In this document: piece after piece, positions 1-6,816 of the stretch
Position numbering within the stretch: the first letter of the stretch is position 1
How the letters are laid out: each line of letters opens with the position of its first letter
Source: Gemmatimonadales bacterium UBA4456
GTDB taxonomy: Bacteria; Gemmatimonadota; Gemmatimonadetes; Longimicrobiales; Gaopeijiaceae
Reading direction: 5' to 3'
DNA length: 9,890 bases
Assembly: GCA_002390225.1 (NCBI GenBank)
Contig: DGOW01000084.1
Span: forward strand, 1-9,890
Translations under genes and position numbers: made by a program
The notes under the pieces: generated by a model
Seen by the model: only the letters and a program-made list of their open reading frames with translations
What the model was told of the DNA's origin: nothing
Databases searched by the model: none

Positions 1-380
1 TCAACAACGCGATCCTGCTGGTGGACCATGTGAACGGCATTCGCCGTCGTGACGTCCATGTCCCCCTTGAGGATGCGATCGTGCGTGGGACACTGGAGCG
101 TGTGCGGCCGATCCTCATGACGACCACGACCACAGTACTCGGGCTCCTGCCCCTGGTTCTGTTCGGAGATCCGGCAGGCACGAATATCTGGGATGCACTG
201 GCGCTCGTGCTGATCGGGGGTCTGCTCTCATCCACTCTGTTCGTGCTCACGATCACGCCTGCGGCGTACCACGTCCTCGAGCGGGGGCGCGCAGGTGTCC
301 CCCGACTGTCCCCCAGGGGGGACGGGGCTGTCCAAGCTATGGGAGCGGCCGTACCCCTGCATGCCCCGGAATCCCCGTGA
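1..380 (+). CDS. RND efflux transporter, AcrB/HAE1 type, C-terminal fragment
   Basis: This is the 3' end of an inner-membrane proton-driven RND pump; the gene begins before the window and is open from base 3, giving 125 visible codons. The first residues, NNAILLVDHVNGIRRR, match the end of the transmembrane helix conserved in RND pumps. They are followed by the family's loop and helix (EDAIVRGTLERVRPILMTTT, then VLGLLPLVLFGD) and a last membrane helix (ALVLIGGLLSSTLFVLTITP). After ITPAAYHVLERGR comes an unrelated tail of about 30 residues rich in Pro, Arg and Gly, typical of the variable cytoplasmic ends of these pumps. Such pumps export drugs, metals or lipids with a periplasmic adaptor and an outer-membrane channel; neither partner is visible here. 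The substrate cannot be told from this fragment. The family call is firm. Confidence 0.93.
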   Translation, partial: NNAILLVDHVNGIRRRDVHVPLEDAIVRGTLERVRPILMTTTTTVLGLLPLVLFGDPAGTNIWDALALVLIGGLLSSTLFVLTITPAAYHVLERGRAGVPRLSPRGDGAVQAMGAAVPLHAPESP

Positions 381-401
381 AACCTTGTTTCTGCGTGACC
401 C

Positions 402-429
402 CGGGGATGGCACACCACTTGCCCCGTTT
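402..429 (+). terminator. Possible weak terminator after the RND gene
   Basis: A CGGGG arm (402-406) pairs with CCCCG (422-426). A second small TGG/CCA stem lies inside, and only TTT follows. The internal mismatches and short T run make it a weak candidate. Confidence 0.25.
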
Positions 430-435
430 AGGTAA

Positions 436-441
436 TAGGAT
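436..441 (+). promoter_or_regulatory. Candidate -10 element for the beta-barrel gene
   Basis: TAGGAT lies 27 bp before the ATG at 469. The same TAGGATA string forms the -10 of the clearer promoter before the LexA-family gene (6759-6765). No good -35 is found 16-18 bp upstream; the nearest, TTGCCC at 419-424, is only 11 bp away. A promoter in this 88-bp gap is expected because a new functional unit begins here, but the exact element is uncertain. Confidence 0.3.
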
Positions 442-468
442 AAGCAGTGCGATTCGGCAGGGGATGCC

Positions 469-1227
469 ATGATGGCCAGACAGTTCGTCCATACGGTGCA
501 GGCGCTCGTGTTGAGCGCGGTTGCCTTGACCGCGGTGCCGGTCGGGCTCTCCGCCCAGAGCGGAGATGGTTACCTGCTCAAACAGCCGCGGTTGACGTTG
601 AAATTCGAGTCCGGCTACGCGTTTCAGCGCGCGAACGGCGATATCTTCGACTTCGTGACTGAGGAGCACACGCTTGGCAGGCGGGACTTCGACGCACCGT
701 ACTTCGGAGCCGAGCTCGGCCTTCGGGTTTCCGAGCAACTCGACATCGCGATTTCGGTCGGGTTTCAGGAGAGTTTCCAGGCATCGGAGTTTCGGGAGTG
801 GGTGGATGAGGATGACTTGCCGATCACACAGGAAAACGGGTTGTCACAACTCCCGGCGACCATCGGCGTAAAGTATTTCCCTGTGCCGCGCGGGCGCGCG
901 CTCGGTCGTTTCGCTTGGGTACCGCGCACCGTGACGCCGTTCATCGGTGGCTCGATCGGTCTCGTGTCTTACGACTTCGAACAAATCGGTGAGTTCATCG
1001 ACTACGAGTCGCTGGACATCTTCTACGATGATTTCGTCAGCGATGGCGAGGCCTTCCTCGCGCGCGCTTCCGCTGGACTGAACATTTCGATCAGCCCGCA
1101 GTTCCTGTTCTCGTTGGAAGGCCGCTACAACTGGGCCGACGCCAACATGGACGGAGATTACTTCGGCTTCGATCCGATCAACCTGGATGGTTTCCAGGTG
1201 CTCGGTGGCCTCGCCGTCCGCTTCTAG
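469..1227 (+). CDS. Outer-membrane beta-barrel protein, function unknown
   Basis: This 252-residue secreted protein has an N-terminal signal peptide: a short charged start, a hydrophobic core from about residue 10 to 26, and likely cleavage after Ala29 in GLSA-QS. The mature part has alternating amphipathic strands, such as LTLKFESGYAF, YFGAELGLRVS, LDIAISVGF, ATIGVKYFPV, VTPFIGGSIGLVSYDF, FLARASAGLNISI and FSLEGRYNWA. It ends in Arg-Phe, the terminal aromatic typical of BAM-assembled barrels. About eight to ten strands fit a small OmpA- or OmpW-sized barrel. Loops are acidic, notably residues 160-190. AGGGG at 459-463 sits 5 bp before ATG 469 and 8 bp before the in-frame ATG at 472, so either may be used. 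The next gene begins 10 bp after the stop, suggesting one transcript. No specific family is recognised. Confidence 0.85.
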   Translation: MMARQFVHTVQALVLSAVALTAVPVGLSAQSGDGYLLKQPRLTLKFESGYAFQRANGDIFDFVTEEHTLGRRDFDAPYFGAELGLRVSEQLDIAISVGFQESFQASEFREWVDEDDLPITQENGLSQLPATIGVKYFPVPRGRALGRFAWVPRTVTPFIGGSIGLVSYDFEQIGEFIDYESLDIFYDDFVSDGEAFLARASAGLNISISPQFLFSLEGRYNWADANMDGDYFGFDPINLDGFQVLGGLAVRF

Positions 1228-1237
1228 GGGGAGTACC

Positions 1238-2854
1238 ATGATCACCATGAGCCGCACTCTTGGACTGCCCCTATCGGCCGGAGCCCTTACGCTCCTGCTC
1301 ACGGCACTGCCGGTAACCGCTCAAGTCGACCTAGTCGACATGGATGCCCGCTGGGTCCCCTTCATCGGCTGCTGGGAAGCCGTCGGGGCCGAGGATGAAA
1401 TCGGTCTGCTTTGCTTTACCCCGACCGGTGATGGTGTTGAGGTGACGAACTACGTCGAGGGCGAGGTGTCCTCGATCGAGCTGCTCGTCGGCGATGGAGA
1501 ACGTCGCTCCGTGAGCGCCGAAGGATGCGAGGGCTGGGAAAGCCTGGTCTTCGCCGAGGATGGGCGCCGCGCCTTCACGCAGACGGAGTTCCTGTGCGGT
1601 GACAGCGAGACCCGGCAGGGAACCGGCGTCATGACGTTCCTGTCGACGACGGGTTGGGCGGACGTCCGGGCACTGGAGGTCGACGGTGAGCCGTTCGCGT
1701 GGGTTCAGGAGTATGAGCTGGCCAGCATCGAATCGCTGCGCGAGCACGAGATCGCTGATCCTGCTGCTGATCTCGGAATGGCTGTTCGTTCGGCCCGCAT
1801 GGCCGCATCGGCCGGTATCGACGTCGACGACGTGATCGAGGCCACCGCCATCATGGACGACAGGGCAATTCAGACGTGGGTCATGCTGCAGGGCGACGAT
1901 CTACAGGCCGATGCTCGAGACCTGATCGCACTCCAGGACGCCGGTGTCTCGGATGAGCTCATCGATGCCGTCGTAGTCGTTTCTAACCCCGAACAGTTCA
2001 TGGTCGAGGTCGGACAGGACGTTGATCGGTACGACGTGCCTCCGTATCCGGTCCACTACCGCGGCTACATGAGTGTCGCTCAATACTGGGGGCCGCGCTG
2101 GGGGTCGAGGTACGGCTACTCGCCCTACTACTCCCCGTTCTACGGTGGTGGGTATGGTGGTGGGTATTACGGTGGTTACTACGGGTATGGCTACTATGGC
2201 TCCCGACCGGGCATCGTGGTCGTGTCGCCCCGGGAAAATCGCGGTGGTGGCGCGGTCTACCGTGACGGATATCGACGCGGTGGGGACGGCGCTGGGCGTA
2301 CCGCTCGTCCTAGAGGCTCAGAGCCAGCTGCGACCGGTTCGGGTGCGTCGTCTCAAGGAGGCAGCACGGGTTCGACGCCGAGGCGGGCCAAACCACGCCG
2401 TCGGACCAGCGGCGATGCCACGCCTCAGACCAGCGGCATTCTCTCCTCGATCGGGACGAGTCCGGTCTCGCCGAGCCGTGCGACGTCTGGGCGTTCGGGT
2501 GCGACCTCGCGGCGCGTGACAGCGCGCCCCTTGGCTGCGACCCCCTCGCGAGCCGGTCGGACCATCACCCGGGCTCCTGCAGCTGGCTGGACCCCGGTGC
2601 GAAGCGCCAAGCCGCGGACTGCTCCGCGTCGGGTGTCCCTTCCCGCGAGCGGCCGTGTATTGCGGCCTTCGACGCCGAATCGTGTCTCTCGGCCGTCGGG
2701 ACCAAGCAGAGCCTCGATCCCACGCGCGTCGCGGCCGAGTCGTCCGTCCGGGGCACGGCCCTCGGCGTCACGCCCGTCAGCGGGCTCGAGGCCGTCCGGT
2801 GGTCGTCCGTCGCGTCCGTCGGGAGCAGCACGGAGGCCGTCGGGCCGACGTTAG
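1238..2854 (+). CDS. Secreted protein with Gly/Tyr-rich segment and Arg-Pro-Ser repeat tail
   Basis: This 538-residue protein is not recognised as a named family. The start is ATG 1238, because GGGGGAG (1227-1233) lies 4 bp before it; the in-frame GTG at 1187 would run into the previous gene. Residues 1-28 are a signal peptide ending VTA-Q. Residues about 35-165 form a compact domain beginning WVPFIGCWEAVG with several Cys (GCWE, LLCF, EGCEGW, EFLCGD), which could form disulphides in the periplasm. Residues about 168-270 look helical (SIESLREHEIADPAADLGMA and onward). Residues 291-325 are almost all Gly, Tyr and Ser. From about 335 to the end the chain is low-complexity and rich in Arg, Ser, Pro, Ala and Gly, ending in ten RPS triplets (476-538) with no acidic residue. 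The tail is probably disordered and strongly basic, so binding to polyanions at the cell surface or to peptidoglycan is a guess. The upstream barrel gene is a likely partner, and a strong terminator follows. Confidence 0.8.
   Translation: MITMSRTLGLPLSAGALTLLLTALPVTAQVDLVDMDARWVPFIGCWEAVGAEDEIGLLCFTPTGDGVEVTNYVEGEVSSIELLVGDGERRSVSAEGCEGWESLVFAEDGRRAFTQTEFLCGDSETRQGTGVMTFLSTTGWADVRALEVDGEPFAWVQEYELASIESLREHEIADPAADLGMAVRSARMAASAGIDVDDVIEATAIMDDRAIQTWVMLQGDDLQADARDLIALQDAGVSDELIDAVVVVSNPEQFMVEVGQDVDRYDVPPYPVHYRGYMSVAQYWGPRWGSRYGYSPYYSPFYGGGYGGGYYGGYYGYGYYGSRPGIVVVSPRENRGGGAVYRDGYRRGGDGAGRTARPRGSEPAATGSGASSQGGSTGSTPRRAKPRRRTSGDATPQTSGILSSIGTSPVSPSRATSGRSGATSRRVTARPLAATPSRAGRTITRAPAAGWTPVRSAKPRTAPRRVSLPASGRVLRPSTPNRVSRPSGPSRASIPRASRPSRPSGARPSASRPSAGSRPSGGRPSRPSGAARRPSGRR
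2144..2167 (+). repeat. Perfect 12-bp tandem duplication in the Gly/Tyr segment
   Basis: GGTGGTGGGTAT occurs twice back to back (2144-2155 and 2156-2167), encoding Gly-Gly-Gly-Tyr twice. Degenerate GGTTAC/GGGTAT units continue to about 2200. The in-frame unit suggests length change by slippage. Confidence 0.85.
2663..2851 (+). repeat. Degenerate coding repeats for ten Arg-Pro-Ser units
   Basis: The last 63 codons hold ten RPS triplets at irregular spacing, including two RPSRPSG copies. Codon choice varies between copies (cgg/cgt/cga, cct/ccg, tcg/tca), so the repeat is kept at protein level and is not a recent DNA expansion. No acidic residue is encoded in this stretch. Confidence 0.85.
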
Positions 2855-2875
2855 GCCACTCGGTTCGACCATCTG

Positions 2876-2916
2876 GCGGAGCGGGGGCCCTGAGGGTCTC
2901 CGCTCCGCTCTTTTTT
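2876..2916 (+). terminator. Strong intrinsic terminator
   Basis: The arm 2876-2890 pairs with 2894-2908 over 15 bp. The outer eight pairs, GCGGAGCG with CGCTCCGC, are perfect, there are two G-T wobbles further in, and the loop is TGA. The stem is followed by TC and six T (2911-2916). It lies 22 bp after the stop of the RPS-tail gene and ends 29 bp before glnS, separating the two units. Confidence 0.92.
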
Positions 2917-2930
2917 GTGGGCCCATGTGC

Positions 2931-2936
2931 TAACTT
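2931..2936 (+). promoter_or_regulatory. Candidate -10 element for glnS
   Basis: Only 29 bp lie between the terminator's T run and the glnS ATG, so any dedicated promoter must be very close. TAACTT ends 9 bp before the ATG, which would put the transcript start at or next to the start codon. A matching -35 is poor and would overlap the T run. No Shine-Dalgarno sequence is seen, which fits a leaderless message but does not prove it. Confidence 0.25.
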
Positions 2937-2945
2937 TTCCCGCTT

Positions 2946-5291
2946 ATGAGCGAGACGAACGACACGCCCCCCGGGGGCACCGACTTCATCCGGCAGCAGA
3001 TCCGCGCTGACCTCGCCTCCGACCGTTACGGAGGGCGGGTCGTGACGCGTTTCCCCCCTGAGCCCAATGGCTATCTGCACGTCGGTCACGCGACGGCGAT
3101 CATTCTCAACTATGGCATCGCGCAGGACTTCAGTGGTCGTTTCCACCTCCGATTTGACGATACGAACCCGGAGAAGGAGAACGAGGAGTACGTCCGCGGT
3201 ATCAAGGAGGATATTCTCTGGCTCGGCGCGGACTGGGGTGAGCAGCTGTACTTCGCGTCGGACTACTTCGAACGGATGTACGACTGTGCCGTCACGCTGA
3301 TCCAAAAGGGACTGGCCTACGTAGACTCGCAGTCTCTCGAGGCCATCCGGGAGGGTCGGGGGACCGTCACCGAGGCGGGGACCGCCTCGCCATACCGGGA
3401 CCGAACGGTAGAGGAGAATCTCGACCTTTTCGCACGCATGCGTGACGGGGAGTTCACGGACGGTGCGCACGTGCTCCGGGGCAAGATCGACATGGGCGAC
3501 CCGAACATGCTCATGCGTGATCCGGTCCTGTATCGAATCCGGCACGCGCATCACTACCGGCAGGGCGACGACTGGTGCATCTACCCTCTGTATGACTATG
3601 CCCACTGCCTCGAAGACGCCTTCGAGGGCGTGACGCACTCGATCTGTACCATCGAATTCGAAAACAACCGTGAGTTGTACGACTGGGTGCTGGAGAGCTC
3701 CGGCTTCACGGAGCCCCGGCCACATCAGTACGAGTGGGCGGGCCTCGATCTGGAGAACGCGGTCCTCTCGAAGCGTGCCATCGGGCCTCTGGTGTCAGCT
3801 GGTCTGGTTTCCGGCTGGGACGATCCGCGACTGGCGACCATTGCTGCGTACCGACGGCGTGGGGTGCCACCCGAGGCGATCCGCATGTTCGCCAGCCTCG
3901 TCGGCGTATCCCGGTCCGGCGGACGCACGGAAGAAGACAAGTTCGAGTATGCCATTCGGGAGGTCCTGAACACGGAGGCTCCCCGTGTCATGGCGGTCCT
4001 CGACCCACTGAAGGTCGTGTTGACGAATCTGCCTGAGGATCATGCGGAATCGTTCGACATCGCTTCGTTCCCGCCTGATGTAGGCCGAGATGGCTCGCGA
4101 GCCGTGCCGTTTGCCGCCGAGGTATGGATCGAGCGATCCGACTTCGCCCAGGACCCGCCGGAGGGGTTCCGCCGGCTGGTCCCCGGGGGAGAGGTGCGTC
4201 TGCGAGGGGCATACGTCCTCCGGTGCGACGAGGTCGTGACCGACGAGGAAGGCGCCGTGGTCGAGCTGCGTTGTTCCGTGGACCTACAGACACGCGGAGG
4301 CAGCAATCCAGAAGGCCGACGGGTCAACGGCACGATCCACTGGGTCTCGGTCGCCGATGCGCTGGACGCTGAGGTACGCCTGTTCTCGGCGCTCCTAGAG
4401 CCGGTGGACGAGGGCGAGGAGATAGAGGGTGACGAGCCCGACATCACCGAACGTGTGAGTCCAGACTCTCTCGTGGTCGTCCACGGGGCGAAGATCGAGC
4501 CGTCCGTAGCGGACGAGGCTCTGGACACCCGGTATCAGTTCGAGCGGACCGGCTACTTCTGGCGGGATCCGTCGGATGGGCGAGACGATCGGCTTATCTT
4601 CAACCGTATCGTCGCGCTGAAGAGCACCTACCGTGGGGCTCCGGACGTCGAGCGGTCCGAGCAGAGGGAACGGGCAGCCGAAGTCAAAAAGACGGGCCCG
4701 TCTGTGAAGCCGCAGATCAGCGAGGTGCGTCAGGCGGCCCGTAACGCCGATCCCGGGCTCGCAGAGCGCTTTGCGGCCTACCCGGAGGCGTACGGGATAT
4801 CGATCGAACATGCCGATCTCCTGACCGGATCGATGGCGACGGTCGCGTTCTTCGAGTCAGCGATCGCGGACGGTGCCGATCCCGGGGCCGTCGCCTCATG
4901 GATCGTGACCGACGTTCGGGCACTGCTCGGGGATGGAGCGGTCGCCGATCTGGCCTTCACGGGCGATGCGCTTGGCCGGCTCGTGGAGCTTGTTACGAGC
5001 GGAGCCGTGAGCCGGCGCGCGGCGAAAGATGTTCTTGCCCGTATGGCTGACAGAGGTGGAGATCCGGGAGAACTCATCGAAGACATGGGCCTCGCCGCCG
5101 TGTCCGATACGAACATGCTCGGTGAGATCATCGACGGAGTCCTGGCTGGCATGCCCGACAAGGTCGAGGCGTATCGAGGAGGCAGGACCAACCTCATCGG
5201 GCTCTTCATCGGCGAGGTGATGAAGGCAACTCGGGGCGCGGCTGATCCGAAGGCCGTGCGATCCCTTCTCAGCGAAAGGCTCGACTCGTGA
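2946..5291 (+). CDS. glnS: Glutaminyl-tRNA synthetase with C-terminal GatB/YqeY-type tail
   Basis: This cytoplasmic class I synthetase (EC 6.1.1.18) joins glutamine to tRNA-Gln using ATP. Residues about 30-345 are the Rossmann-fold catalytic and acceptor-binding part, with the HIGH-type motif HVGH at 45-48 after FPPEPNGYL and the KMSKS-type motif VLSKR at 273-277. Residues about 345-565 are the two anticodon-binding beta-barrels, including GTIHWVS, SLVVVHGAKIEPS and YQFERTGYF, all typical of GlnRS. At 781 residues it is about 230 longer than the roughly 550-residue E. coli enzyme. The excess, from about 595, resembles the tail of the amidotransferase subunit GatB and YqeY: AERFAAYPEAYGIS, SRRAAKDVLARM, GDPGELIEDMGL, then GLFIGEVMKATRGAADPKAV. 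A similar chimera is known in Deinococcus, where the tail aids tRNA-Gln binding. The ATG has no visible ribosome site. The stop overlaps the gltX start by 4 nt. Confidence 0.96.
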   Translation: MSETNDTPPGGTDFIRQQIRADLASDRYGGRVVTRFPPEPNGYLHVGHATAIILNYGIAQDFSGRFHLRFDDTNPEKENEEYVRGIKEDILWLGADWGEQLYFASDYFERMYDCAVTLIQKGLAYVDSQSLEAIREGRGTVTEAGTASPYRDRTVEENLDLFARMRDGEFTDGAHVLRGKIDMGDPNMLMRDPVLYRIRHAHHYRQGDDWCIYPLYDYAHCLEDAFEGVTHSICTIEFENNRELYDWVLESSGFTEPRPHQYEWAGLDLENAVLSKRAIGPLVSAGLVSGWDDPRLATIAAYRRRGVPPEAIRMFASLVGVSRSGGRTEEDKFEYAIREVLNTEAPRVMAVLDPLKVVLTNLPEDHAESFDIASFPPDVGRDGSRAVPFAAEVWIERSDFAQDPPEGFRRLVPGGEVRLRGAYVLRCDEVVTDEEGAVVELRCSVDLQTRGGSNPEGRRVNGTIHWVSVADALDAEVRLFSALLEPVDEGEEIEGDEPDITERVSPDSLVVVHGAKIEPSVADEALDTRYQFERTGYFWRDPSDGRDDRLIFNRIVALKSTYRGAPDVERSEQRERAAEVKKTGPSVKPQISEVRQAARNADPGLAERFAAYPEAYGISIEHADLLTGSMATVAFFESAIADGADPGAVASWIVTDVRALLGDGAVADLAFTGDALGRLVELVTSGAVSRRAAKDVLARMADRGGDPGELIEDMGLAAVSDTNMLGEIIDGVLAGMPDKVEAYRGGRTNLIGLFIGEVMKATRGAADPKAVRSLLSERLDS

Positions 5292-6721
5292 CTATGCGAC
5301 TTCGTTTTGCGCCCTCTCCGACGGGGTACCTGCACGTAGGTGGTGCGCGCACCGCCGTCTTCAACTGGCTCATCGCGCGCCACGAAGGCGGCGTCCTGGT
5401 ACTCCGCATCGAGGACACCGACCGGGCGCGTTCGGACGACGAACACACTCAGGTCATCCTCGACGGCCTTGGTTGGCTCGGCGTGGACTGGGACGAGGGC
5501 CCGTTCTTCCAGAGCGAAGGGGTCGAGCGTCATCGCGCCGATGCATATCGCCTGTTGGCCGACGGTAACGCCTACCGGGACTTCTCTGACCCCGAAGCGG
5601 TGCGCGTGGAGGCTCAGGAGCGGGGTATGCATCCGAGCCGGGTCGCGCGTGAACAGATGCAGGCTCTGGGAGACGAGGAGTCCGCTCGACGGGCCGAGGC
5701 GGGCGAGCCGTTCGCGATCCGACTCCTGGTGCCGGACGGGGAGACGGTCTTTCACGATCTCGTGCACGGCGATATGCGCTTCGGGAACGAGGACATCGAC
5801 GACCTCGTCATCCTGCGCAGTGACGGGACGCCCACGTACAACCTCGCAGTCGTCTCCGACGACGCCGAAATGCTCATTACTCACGTGCTGCGCGGCGATG
5901 ACCACCTCTCGAACACGCCAAAGCAGGTGCTTCTCTACCGGGCCCTAGGACACCCGGAGCCTGTCTTTGCGCACGTGCCCCTCATACTGGGTTCGGACGG
6001 CCGAAAGCTCTCGAAGCGCCACGGAGCGACGGCGGTGGGCGACTACGCGAAGGAGGGGATCCTTCCCGAAGCGATGACGAACTTCCTCGCTCTCCTGGGC
6101 TGGAGCCCGGGGGACGACCGTGAGCTCATGACGCGCGACGAGCTGGTCGAGGCGTTCCACACTGATCGACTGTTGAAGTCGGCGTCGGTCTTTGACACCG
6201 AAAAGCTCGCGTGGTTGAATGGCCAACATCTCTCGCGACATCCGGATCAGGAGCTGGTTGGACACATTCGAGCGCTGCTGGACCACGAAGAGACGTTTCG
6301 CCGGGATCTGCTCGACGACACTGCCTGGGTCGGAGAGCTGCTTGAGGTCATCAAGCCGAGGGCGCGTACCCTGGATGAGCTGGCCGACCAGGCACGTCCA
6401 TTTCTCTGCGATGAGCTGCACTTCGACGAAAAGGCCGTCGCCAAGCACTGGGAGAAGGATCCGGCTTCCGCCATGGAGCGTCTGGAGGCGCTGATCGAAG
6501 CATTCGAGGGTGTGGAATGGTCGCGGAAGGCCCTCGAGACCGCCCTGCGCTCAAGGGCCGAGGTGATGGATGTGGGTGCAGGGAAGCTGATCCATCCGCT
6601 CCGCGTGTCCCTTACCGGAAACATGGCCAGTCCGGGCATCTTCGACGTTCTGGTAATGCTTGGGCGAGAGAGGGTTGCGAGCCGCATGAAGGGCGGGGTA
6701 GCGCGAATCCGCGGACGCTGA
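5288..6721 (+). CDS. gltX: Glutamyl-tRNA synthetase
   Basis: This 477-residue cytoplasmic class I enzyme (EC 6.1.1.17) charges tRNA-Glu for protein synthesis. It opens with RFAPSPTGYLHVGGARTAVF, in which HVGG (16-19) is the HIGH-type motif. KLSKR at 240-244, in DGRKLSKRHGA, is the KMSKS-type loop. TYNLAVVSDDAEM, THVLRGDDHLSNTPKQ and LLGWSPGDDRELM are standard GluRS blocks. The helical anticodon-binding part follows to the C-terminus, ending with SPGIFDVLVMLG. Length is normal for bacteria. The GTG start at 5288 overlaps the glnS stop (GTGA) and has AAAGG 8 bp upstream; the in-frame ATG at 5294 is a less well-spaced alternative. The YRxF block at about residue 97 has Asp and Ser where zinc-binding GluRS enzymes have Cys, so it is probably zinc-free. 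Next to a true GlnRS, it is probably the discriminating type, but this was not tested by residue. Confidence 0.96.
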   Translation: MTMRLRFAPSPTGYLHVGGARTAVFNWLIARHEGGVLVLRIEDTDRARSDDEHTQVILDGLGWLGVDWDEGPFFQSEGVERHRADAYRLLADGNAYRDFSDPEAVRVEAQERGMHPSRVAREQMQALGDEESARRAEAGEPFAIRLLVPDGETVFHDLVHGDMRFGNEDIDDLVILRSDGTPTYNLAVVSDDAEMLITHVLRGDDHLSNTPKQVLLYRALGHPEPVFAHVPLILGSDGRKLSKRHGATAVGDYAKEGILPEAMTNFLALLGWSPGDDRELMTRDELVEAFHTDRLLKSASVFDTEKLAWLNGQHLSRHPDQELVGHIRALLDHEETFRRDLLDDTAWVGELLEVIKPRARTLDELADQARPFLCDELHFDEKAVAKHWEKDPASAMERLEALIEAFEGVEWSRKALETALRSRAEVMDVGAGKLIHPLRVSLTGNMASPGIFDVLVMLGRERVASRMKGGVARIRGR

Positions 6722-6734
6722 ATAAAGTGCTTTC

Positions 6735-6764
6735 TTGACACTCTTCTGAGCCGCACATTAGGAT
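6735..6764 (+). promoter_or_regulatory. Sigma70-like promoter of the lexA-tadA-hydrolase unit
   Basis: A perfect -35, TTGACA (6735-6740), is followed after 18 bp by TAGGAT (6759-6764). Transcription would start near 6771, leaving a leader of about 45 nt before the TTG start. It begins 13 bp after the gltX stop and is the best promoter in the window. Confidence 0.8.
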
Positions 6765-6782
6765 AGCTCCCGGACCCCTATC
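6762..6782 (+). promoter_or_regulatory. Candidate autoregulatory operator (inverted repeat)
   Basis: GATAG (6762-6766) and CTATC (6778-6782) form a dyad with an 11-bp spacer centred on the predicted transcription start, where a self-repressing regulator would often bind. A second dyad, AGTG (6726-6729) and CACT (6739-6742), overlaps the -35. Neither resembles the E. coli CTGT-N8-ACAG or the Bacillus GAAC-N4-GTTC SOS box. Arms this short can occur by chance. Confidence 0.25.
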
Positions 6783-6816
6783 GGGCGCTGATTTCGCCCC
6801 CCCTCCCAGGTGTTGA

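Noticed and set aside
1187..1237. Upstream GTG start for the RPS-tail protein
   Set aside because: It would overlap the barrel gene by 41 bp and bury the signal peptide. ATG 1238 has a good ribosome site and starts directly at the signal peptide.
2073..2519. Overlapping + strand frame of 148 codons, considered as a sign of a frameshift in the RPS-tail gene
   Set aside because: The main frame continues without a break from the signal peptide through the Gly/Tyr segment to the RPS tail and ends just before the terminator, whereas the alternative has no plausible start or product.
2565..3725. Long open frame of 386 codons on the minus strand
   Set aside because: It lies opposite the RPS-tail gene and the well-supported glnS. 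High GC leaves antisense frames open, and its translation shows no recognisable domain.
4778..5905. Open frame of 375 codons on the minus strand
   Set aside because: It is antisense to the glnS tail and gltX, both of which have clear family motifs. The translation is low-complexity in its second half, as expected for a shadow frame.
6797..6803. Run of seven C in the leader of the LexA-family gene
   Set aside because: It could be a slippery or structural element, but it is non-coding and no partner G run forms a convincing hairpin nearby.
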